A DNA stretch of 11,992 nucleotides from an uncultured Thermoanaerobacterales bacterium (GTDB lineage Bacteria > Bacillota > Clostridia > Christensenellales > UBA1242): assembly GCA_900557695.1 (NCBI GenBank), contig USTP01000021.1:1-11992 (forward strand), given 5' to 3'. Numbering within the stretch: the first letter of the stretch is position 1; every line of letters starts with the position of its first letter. Positions 7,764-11,992 of the stretch are shown piece by piece. The notes under the pieces are model-generated. The model made no database searches. It saw nothing but the letters and a program-made list of their open reading frames with translations, and was not told the DNA's origin. Both the position numbers and the translations under genes were made by a program.

Positions 7764-9059
7764 TTAAGGGCGTAGCCTGTCTGGCCCTCTAAATATAAAC
7801 ATGGCTTCTTTTAAAGATGGTAGGTCTAGAAGTAGCATTGTTATTCTGTCTAGCCCCATACCAAACCCACCATGAGGTGGGCAGCCATACTTAAAGAAAT
7901 CTAAGTAGGTGCTTCGCATGCTTTCTGGGTTTAAGCCTTTCTCTTTTATCTGCTTCTCTAAAACATCTAGTCGGTGTTCACGAACTGCTCCGCTCGTTAT
8001 CTCAACATCTTTAAAATATAGGTCGTAGGTTTTAGAATAGTCTAAATCATCTTCCTTTTTCATTGAGTAGAATGGACGCACTCCCGATGGATATTCTTTA
8101 ACAAAGAAGAACTGATGCCCTGTTTTTTCCTGCATGTAGCTAGTGAGTAGTTTTTCAGCTTCTCGGTCAAAGTCTTCCCCCTCGTCTAGCGGATAATCTA
8201 GCTCTTCATCTAAAATTTTATAAGCTTCTTTCATAGTTATTCTTGGGAAAGGCAAGGAAGGAACAACAATTTTAACATTTAAAAGCTTTTCCACCTTTTC
8301 CCCAAGTTTTTCTTTAACCCGCTTAATTCCCGCAAGCAAAAGTTCTTCTTCAACCCTCATCACATCTTCAACATCAAAAACTGGGCCAAACTCAAGGTCA
8401 AACCCTGAAAATTCAGTTGCGTGTTGTTTTGTGTGAGAGTTTTCTGCACGATAAATTGGGGTTTGAATAAACACTTTCTCAAAGCCAGCAGCTATTGCCA
8501 TTTGCTTATAAAACTGCGGGCTTTGAATAAGATATGCTTTTTCATTAAAGTATTTAACCTCAAACACTCCTGCTCCCGACTCGCTCTCATTACCTGAAAT
8601 AGTTGGGCAATGCACTTCTATAAACTGCTTTTCCTCTAAATATTCCCTCATGCCATAAACAAATTCAGTTTGAACCTCAAATATAAGCCTTTTTTTAGGG
8701 TCACGAAGGTCAAGCCACCTATAGTCTAGCCTTTGGTCGATACTGCTTTTTTCATCTATTTTACTAACTTCCGCCTCGCTTAAAACTGTTACATGGTCTA
8801 CCAAAAGTTCTCTGCCATCTTGCTTTACACTTGGGTTTTCAATTAGTCTGCCCTCGGCAAGAACAACAGAACCAGTTTGCAACTTAGAGAATATTTGTGC
8901 AATTTCTGGCTGTTTTTCTTTTTCTATTGTAATTTGCAAACACCCCGACCTATCTTTAATTAAAACAAACTGCATGCTCTTTTGGTCGCGAACCCTGTCT
9001 ACAAACCCTACCACCTTAACTTCCCCTATTTTCAAGTCTTTAATGCTTTTTGCTTCCAT
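7764..9059 (-). CDS. aspS: Archaeal-type aspartyl-tRNA synthetase, probably non-discriminating (Asp/Asn)
   Basis: Class IIb synthetase of 431 residues, the short archaeal-type AspRS without the bacterial GAD insertion (bacterial AspRS is near 590). An N-terminal OB-fold anticodon-binding domain covers about 12-95. Catalytic motifs are motif 1 around FIEVHCPTI (146-154), motif 2 from YRAENSHTKQHATEF (R204, E206), and motif 3 GGFGMGLDRI (R405). GVFEVKYFNEKAYLIQSPQFYKQ (164-186) and the ending FRGPDRLRP mark AspRS rather than AsnRS. The start at 9059 is fixed by AAGGAGG at 5 nt; longer in-frame starts run through the upstream terminator hairpin. Directly followed by gatCAB, it most likely charges both tRNA(Asp) and tRNA(Asn) with Asp, the latter for GatCAB. 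By a from-memory alignment the Trp26 position tied to discrimination in Thermococcus AspRS is Asp21 here. Confidence 0.95.
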   Translation of the reverse strand: MEAKSIKDLKIGEVKVVGFVDRVRDQKSMQFVLIKDRSGCLQITIEKEKQPEIAQIFSKLQTGSVVLAEGRLIENPSVKQDGRELLVDHVTVLSEAEVSKIDEKSSIDQRLDYRWLDLRDPKKRLIFEVQTEFVYGMREYLEEKQFIEVHCPTISGNESESGAGVFEVKYFNEKAYLIQSPQFYKQMAIAAGFEKVFIQTPIYRAENSHTKQHATEFSGFDLEFGPVFDVEDVMRVEEELLLAGIKRVKEKLGEKVEKLLNVKIVVPSLPFPRITMKEAYKILDEELDYPLDEGEDFDREAEKLLTSYMQEKTGHQFFFVKEYPSGVRPFYSMKKEDDLDYSKTYDLYFKDVEITSGAVREHRLDVLEKQIKEKGLNPESMRSTYLDFFKYGCPPHGGFGMGLDRITMLLLDLPSLKEAMFIFRGPDRLRP

Positions 9060-9078
9060 ATTTTCCTCCTTAAGATAT

Positions 9079-9120
9079 AAAAAAAGAACTTTTTGGTTTC
9101 TTTGCCAAAAAGTTCTTTTT
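9079..9120 (-). terminator. Attenuator hairpin immediately upstream of aspS
   Basis: A perfect 16-bp inverted repeat (9120-9105 with 9096-9081, 8-nt loop CAAAGAAA on the minus strand) contains CUUUUUGG/CCAAAAAG, and its 3' side runs into seven consecutive U (9085-9079). It ends 7 nt before the AAGGAGG of aspS. It lies inside the leader, between promoter and coding region. No plus-strand gene lies upstream that it could terminate, so a conditional terminator for aspS-gatCAB is the natural reading. It could also act on plus-strand RNA in principle. Confidence 0.88.
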
Positions 9121-9136
9121 CTTAATATTATAGAAT

Positions 9137-9189
9137 ATGACAATAAAAACCCATTTTTTATGTGTTTAAAATAGCGTTATTATTGTCAT
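9137..9189 (-). promoter_or_regulatory. Leader RNA stem that includes the Asn/Asp codon run
   Basis: On the minus strand AUGACAAUAA (9189-9180) pairs perfectly with UUAUUGUCAU (9146-9137). After one mismatch, AAC (9178-9176) pairs with GUU (9150-9148), giving 13 pairs around a loop of about 25 nt. The 5' arm is codons 7-11 of the leader peptide. A competing hairpin uses the same 3' arm: ACA/UGU plus UAAAAA/UUUUUA with one bulged U (9163-9155 with 9149-9140), placed on the leader stop codon. A ribosome held on the Asn codons would block the first stem and leave the second possible. No direct pairing with the terminator arm was found. Confidence 0.6.
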
Positions 9190-9208
9190 TATTCAAAGAA
9201 AATCTCAT
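9158..9208 (-). CDS. Asn/Asp-rich leader peptide of the aspS-gatCAB operon
   Basis: The 16-codon ORF encodes MRFSLNNDNNNAILNT. Six Asn codons (residues 6, 7, 9, 10, 11, 15) and one Asp codon (8) occur, with no Gln or Glu. AAAGGGG lies 6 nt before the ATG, and the SigA promoter is about 20-30 nt further upstream. It is followed by a factor-independent terminator just before aspS. The operon makes Asp-tRNA and, through GatCAB, Asn-tRNA(Asn), so the codon content matches the operon's products, as leader peptides of amino acid biosynthesis operons do. Inferred role: ribosome stalling when charged tRNA(Asn) is scarce. AT-rich DNA yields Asn codons by chance, so conservation in relatives would be decisive. 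Confidence 0.65.
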   Translation of the reverse strand: MRFSLNNDNNNAILNT

Positions 9209-9230
9209 TTTCGTCCCCTTTACATTGCTA

Positions 9231-9259
9231 AGTATAATAAAACAATTCAAATTTGTCAA
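9231..9259 (-). promoter_or_regulatory. SigA promoter of the aspS-gatCAB operon
   Basis: On the minus strand a perfect -35 TTGACA (9259-9254), a 17-nt spacer and -10 TATACT (9236-9231, 5/6) form a near-consensus housekeeping promoter. The predicted start is near 9225, giving a leader of about 165 nt before aspS with room for the leader peptide and attenuator. A strong promoter followed by a terminator agrees with control by attenuation rather than by initiation. Confidence 0.85.
9233..9238 (+). promoter_or_regulatory. Possible -10 box for the vanZ-like gene, overlapping the aspS -10
   Basis: The plus strand carries a perfect TATAAT here, about 50 nt upstream of the vanZ-like start. It shares four bases with the -10 of the aspS promoter on the other strand. 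The region 17 nt upstream (TTCGTC) is a poor -35, so activity is uncertain. Confidence 0.3.
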
Positions 9260-9288
9260 CCTTTATTATAAATAATTTTTGGAGCAAA

Positions 9289-9849
9289 ATGTTAATAAGT
9301 CTGCCTTTATTTATATTAGTTTATGTGTGTTTATTATGTTTTTTACCTTTTTTGCTTGTGGTTTTTTGTTTGAAAAGTGCCAAAAAACACATTTTTTATA
9401 CTAAATATATTATTATTGTTTGGAGCTTTATTTATTCGCTTTTTGTTTTTATGCTAACGCTAACAAGCGTTCAAATTGTGGATAATTATATAAGTTTTTC
9501 CCTGCCAAATAGTGCTAGTTATTTTTTTGCTAGCTATAGCTTTGCATTCACTCCTTATAATTTCATTATAAACTTTGCCCTATGCTTGCCCCTTGGTTTT
9601 ATTGTTTTTAGCGCTATAACTATAAACAATGCTCTTAATAATACCTACTGCTTTCCCTTTACAAAAAAAGTGTTCTTAATTGGTATAATTTTAGGCACTC
9701 TTATTGAAACCTTGCAAGCAATACTTCCAATAAACAGAGTTGTTGATATATGCGATATAATATTTGATGGCGTTTCAACCCTTATAGCTTTTAATATAGC
9801 ATATATTTATTTTTCTTTAGTTAAACCGCCAACCCATATTTATAAATAA
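9289..9849 (+). CDS. VanZ-like family membrane protein
   Basis: The 186-residue protein has four or five hydrophobic helices and the VanZ-like signature. NFIINFALCLPLGF (91-104) corresponds to the family's N-x-LxFxPLGF, and LIETLQAILPINRVVDICDI with FDGVS (138-163) to the E-x-x-Q...R-x-x-D-x-x-D block. VanZ confers low-level teicoplanin resistance in enterococci, but most chromosomal members have no proven role, so none is assigned. ATG 9289 is chosen because GGAG lies 4 nt upstream; a TTG at 9253 would add 12 residues but has no RBS and lies in the aspS promoter -35. It is the only plus-strand gene. It diverges from aspS, and its 3' end overlaps the LtaS-like gene by 29 nt. Confidence 0.83.
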   Translation: MLISLPLFILVYVCLLCFLPFLLVVFCLKSAKKHIFYTKYIIIVWSFIYSLFVFMLTLTSVQIVDNYISFSLPNSASYFFASYSFAFTPYNFIINFALCLPLGFIVFSAITINNALNNTYCFPFTKKVFLIGIILGTLIETLQAILPINRVVDICDIIFDGVSTLIAFNIAYIYFSLVKPPTHIYK

Positions 9850-11851
9850 GTTCAATGTAGTATTGTTTTTCATAAAACTTGCAGGCATTTCTCTTAAATC
9901 TTAAAAGGTCTTCTTGAGTAGCGCTTTCACTTGCAAACATATCTACAATGTTTAGCGTGTAGAAATCTGCATTAAATGCACCAGACAAGTATGAAACCAT
10001 AACACTATTTTTAATTTCAACCGAATAGATATTATAGCCTTGGGTTAAAGCTGTGTTATAAGGAAGCCCAAAAAGCTCACATATGGTTGGATAGATGTCG
10101 TATGTGTTAACGAAATCTGTTTTTATTTCAGGAGCAAGCTTAGAACTTAAAATCATGAAAGGCACATTGTAGTTGTAGATATTATGATAGTCGGCTTTGC
10201 TTGTTCCCTTAATGTTGAAATATATGTCTTCATAATAGCAATTATGGTCGGCATAAAGCACTAAGGTAGTGTTTTCATATAACCCCTTTTCTTTTAAGTT
10301 TTCAATCACTAAGGCAACTAGTCTATCAGTGTCCATCGCTGCACATTTATATTGGCGATAATAGCTCTCTAAATCGCTATCTGTTGGGTAAACATAGGTT
10401 GTTTCGCTTGCAAGCCACTGTTTATAGGCGTCAAGATTTGCATCATAAGTTTGGTAATACTCACTAAATCTTGGGTTTGTGGTGTCATACGACCCGTGAG
10501 TTGCAACCGTTGTGAAAAATGAGAAGAAGTTGCCAGTTGTTGGAATAAACTCGTCTAACATATACTCAATATATTGAGAGTCTAGGTTCCAATCGCCAAA
10601 CCTTGTTGACTTGTTCTCTAAGGAAGCATCCTCTAGCCCATAAACATTATCAAAACCCATACCAGCATTTATAATATCACGGTCGTAAAAACCTTTTTTC
10701 CAGCTGTGGAAATAGTTTGAGGTGTATCCAAGCTGATTAAACAGGTTTGGTAACGAATATAGTGTGTTTAAATAACCATTTTTAGCTAAACTTTGCATTG
10801 ATGTGTCTTTTGGCATGTTGCCAAGTATTGCAATATCTTCACTAACATTGGTTTTGTTTTTACTATAGTAGTTTTCCATGCTAACGCCAGTTTGCGTTCT
10901 TATTTCCCAAAGAGTTGGGGTGTTAAATGGGTCTATAGCAAACCACTCAAAACTCTCTAGCATAATAACTATCAAGTTGTCGCCATAAAGAGGCGCGGTA
11001 ACATCTACTTCCTGCTGGCCCTCTTCTAAACTTATCATAATATCATTTTCAATATTTTCATCAAAATTATCAGGTTTATAGATAAGGTTTGATAAACTTT
11101 TAATATAAAAACCCCAGGTTCCAAACTTTTTATATGCCTCTAGCTTGAAATGCATATTGTCCCACAAATACTGGTCGCTTTCACTCACTTTAACACTGCT
11201 ATCAGTGTCATAAAAATTTAAGGTTTGGCTGAAAAAACAAGTGAGCGAAACAACCCATGTTCCAAAGAAAACTAAAAGTAAAATTGCTTTCTTGTTTAAT
11301 GATGTTAAAGGAACAGTCTTTTTAAATTTTCTATCAAGAAGCATCTGGGCAGTTATTAACAGCCCAAGCAATGCTAGGTTAACAATAATACTCCAAAAAT
11401 CAATAAACTCAAATTTGAAAGCCGACACCGCCTCTTCGCCTAGTTTCATCATATCGAAACTAAAAATATCGCCAAAAACCTTATATAAGGTTGCGTTTAT
11501 AATGTTTATTAAAACTTGAAGTCCAATTATAAAATACATGAAAAAGTTTGCAAGCTTTCGCTTTCTGCAAAGAAATATAACCGCCGCAAAAAACAATAAA
11601 AAGCCAAGGTCTAAGAAAAAATATTTTGGAAGCACCTGAAGCTTCTCTGGGTTTCCCGTAACCTTAAAGCCAATCCATAGAAAATTGAGCATTTCTAGAA
11701 AAATAGCCAAAGCGAGAAAATAAACAGGCTTTATAATATGACTAATTCTAATTTCATTTTCGTTTTCAGCCTGCTCTTTTAATTCTTGCTGCTTTTTTAT
11801 TTTTCTTTTCTCTTTCCTTGATAATTTTACTTCGCTTTCAACTAATTCCAT
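9821..11851 (-). CDS. LtaS-family lipoteichoic acid synthase-like / sulfatase-superfamily protein
   Basis: Membrane-anchored enzyme of the alkaline phosphatase/sulfatase superfamily, related to LtaS, which moves glycerol phosphate from phosphatidylglycerol to a growing polymer outside the cell and leaves diacylglycerol. The 676 residues start with a charged cytoplasmic stretch (1-38), then about five transmembrane helices (roughly 40-60, 76-96, 101-125, 150-172, 188-208), a linker, and an extracellular catalytic domain from about 285. Expected active-site residues are visible: Glu299 in VIMLESFEW, Thr334 in KNKTNVSED (nucleophile position), Asp535-His536 in LYADHNCY, and His452 in ATHGSY. Start 11851 has AAAGGGA 6-7 nt upstream and overlaps the preceding gene's stop (TAATG). 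The substrate may differ from LTA; related phosphoglycerol or phosphoethanolamine transferases share this fold. Confidence 0.85.
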   Translation of the reverse strand: MELVESEVKLSRKEKRKIKKQQELKEQAENENEIRISHIIKPVYFLALAIFLEMLNFLWIGFKVTGNPEKLQVLPKYFFLDLGFLLFFAAVIFLCRKRKLANFFMYFIIGLQVLINIINATLYKVFGDIFSFDMMKLGEEAVSAFKFEFIDFWSIIVNLALLGLLITAQMLLDRKFKKTVPLTSLNKKAILLLVFFGTWVVSLTCFFSQTLNFYDTDSSVKVSESDQYLWDNMHFKLEAYKKFGTWGFYIKSLSNLIYKPDNFDENIENDIMISLEEGQQEVDVTAPLYGDNLIVIMLESFEWFAIDPFNTPTLWEIRTQTGVSMENYYSKNKTNVSEDIAILGNMPKDTSMQSLAKNGYLNTLYSLPNLFNQLGYTSNYFHSWKKGFYDRDIINAGMGFDNVYGLEDASLENKSTRFGDWNLDSQYIEYMLDEFIPTTGNFFSFFTTVATHGSYDTTNPRFSEYYQTYDANLDAYKQWLASETTYVYPTDSDLESYYRQYKCAAMDTDRLVALVIENLKEKGLYENTTLVLYADHNCYYEDIYFNIKGTSKADYHNIYNYNVPFMILSSKLAPEIKTDFVNTYDIYPTICELFGLPYNTALTQGYNIYSVEIKNSVMVSYLSGAFNADFYTLNIVDMFASESATQEDLLRFKRNACKFYEKQYYIELIYKYGLAV

Positions 11852-11951
11852 TACTTTCCCTTTCTTGGCACCAATATTTTAACAGCTTTTTCCAAAACTT
11901 TAAAATTGAAAGAACCCTCTCCACTCTTCTCTCCATCCATATTTATTATGG
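11851..11951 (-). CDS. C-terminus of a probable diacylglycerol/lipid kinase (5' part cut off)
   Basis: The last 32 residues of a protein that enters from the insert edge are open and end at TAA 11853-11851. They read IINMDGEKSGEGSFNFKVLE and on to KAVKILVPRKGK. The pattern 'DGE...F.V.P.A..ILVP' is the typical C-terminal strand of YegS/BmrU/DgkB-type lipid kinases. It overlaps the LtaS-family start by one base, so the two are in one operon. This fits because DgkB-type kinases recycle the diacylglycerol released by LtaS. The identification rests on a short fragment. Confidence 0.55.
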
Positions 11952-11992
11952 CTGTCTCTTATACACATCTGACGCTGCCGACGATCTTACGC
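11952..11992 (+). other. Nextera i5 sequencing adapter (artefact)
   Basis: Positions 11952-11970 are the reverse complement of the 19-bp Tn5 mosaic end, 11971-11984 the reverse complement of the read-1 primer segment, and 11985-11992 (TCTTACGC) an i5 index. From memory the index, GCGTAAGA on the other strand, is S517. This is library sequence, and genomic DNA ends at 11951. Confidence 0.97.

Noticed and set aside
9079..9120. Hairpin as a terminator for a plus-strand gene
   Set aside because: No plus-strand gene lies upstream, and the U tract and position favour the minus-strand leader, although the inverted repeat could act in both directions.
9060..9143. N-terminal extension of AspRS by 28 residues (start at 9143)
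   Set aside because: It would translate through the terminator hairpin and has no RBS, whereas ATG 9059 has AAGGAGG at 5 nt and matches the family length.
9060..9230. T-box riboswitch in the aspS leader
   Set aside because: No AGGGUGGNACCGCG-like T-box sequence or specifier-stem architecture is visible, and the leader is short for a T-box.
9253..9288. TTG start adding 12 residues to the VanZ-like protein
   Set aside because: No ribosome site, overlap with the aspS -35 box, and a better ATG with GGAG at 9289.
49..11951. CRISPR arrays, insertion sequences, tRNA or rRNA genes
   Set aside because: No spaced direct repeats, transposase-like ORFs or tRNA/rRNA-like sequences were seen. Tn5 mosaic ends occur only in the library adapters.

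Overview
The window is an AT-rich chromosomal fragment from an endospore-forming Firmicute, most likely an uncultured Clostridia-type bacterium. The evidence is a GerA-type germinant receptor operon, an indirect (transamidation) route to Asn-tRNA, an LtaS-family enzyme, strong AAGGAGG-type ribosome binding sites, and TGA used as a stop. The genomic insert is only positions 49-11951. Both ends are untrimmed Nextera library adapters with their indexes, so both outermost genes are cut by the library fragment and not by biology.

Layout. (1) 49-4147, minus strand: a three-gene spore germination operon, GerA-, GerB- and GerC-type subunits in the usual order. The genes overlap, GerC lacks its last few residues at the insert edge, and a forespore (SigG)-like promoter precedes the operon. 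(2) 4217-4550, minus: a small TM2-like membrane protein gene with its own weak promoter, a good RBS and a clear intrinsic terminator. (3) 4582-9259, minus: a strong SigA promoter, a roughly 165-nt leader, then aspS-gatC-gatA-gatB. The archaeal-type AspRS makes Asp-tRNA(Asn) and GatCAB amidates it to Asn-tRNA(Asn). (4) 9289-9849, plus: a VanZ-like membrane protein diverging from aspS. (5) 9821-11951, minus: an LtaS-family polyglycerolphosphate-synthase-like protein preceded by the C-terminus of a probable diacylglycerol/lipid kinase. Its 3' end overlaps the vanZ-like gene tail to tail.

The most notable signal is the aspS leader. Between the promoter and aspS there is a 16-codon ORF with a good Shine-Dalgarno sequence, encoding Met-Arg-Phe-Ser-Leu-Asn-Asn-Asp-Asn-Asn-Asn-Ala-Ile-Leu-Asn-Thr. 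After it comes a perfect 16-bp hairpin with a U7 tail, ending just before the aspS RBS. This is the layout of a ribosome-mediated transcription attenuator that reads Asn-tRNA (and Asp-tRNA) supply and controls the enzymes that make these charged tRNAs. No T-box motif is visible. The Asn/Asp codon run is also one arm of a long RNA stem that competes with a second hairpin at the leader stop codon. I could not find a convincing antiterminator by eye, so the switching mechanism is unproven.
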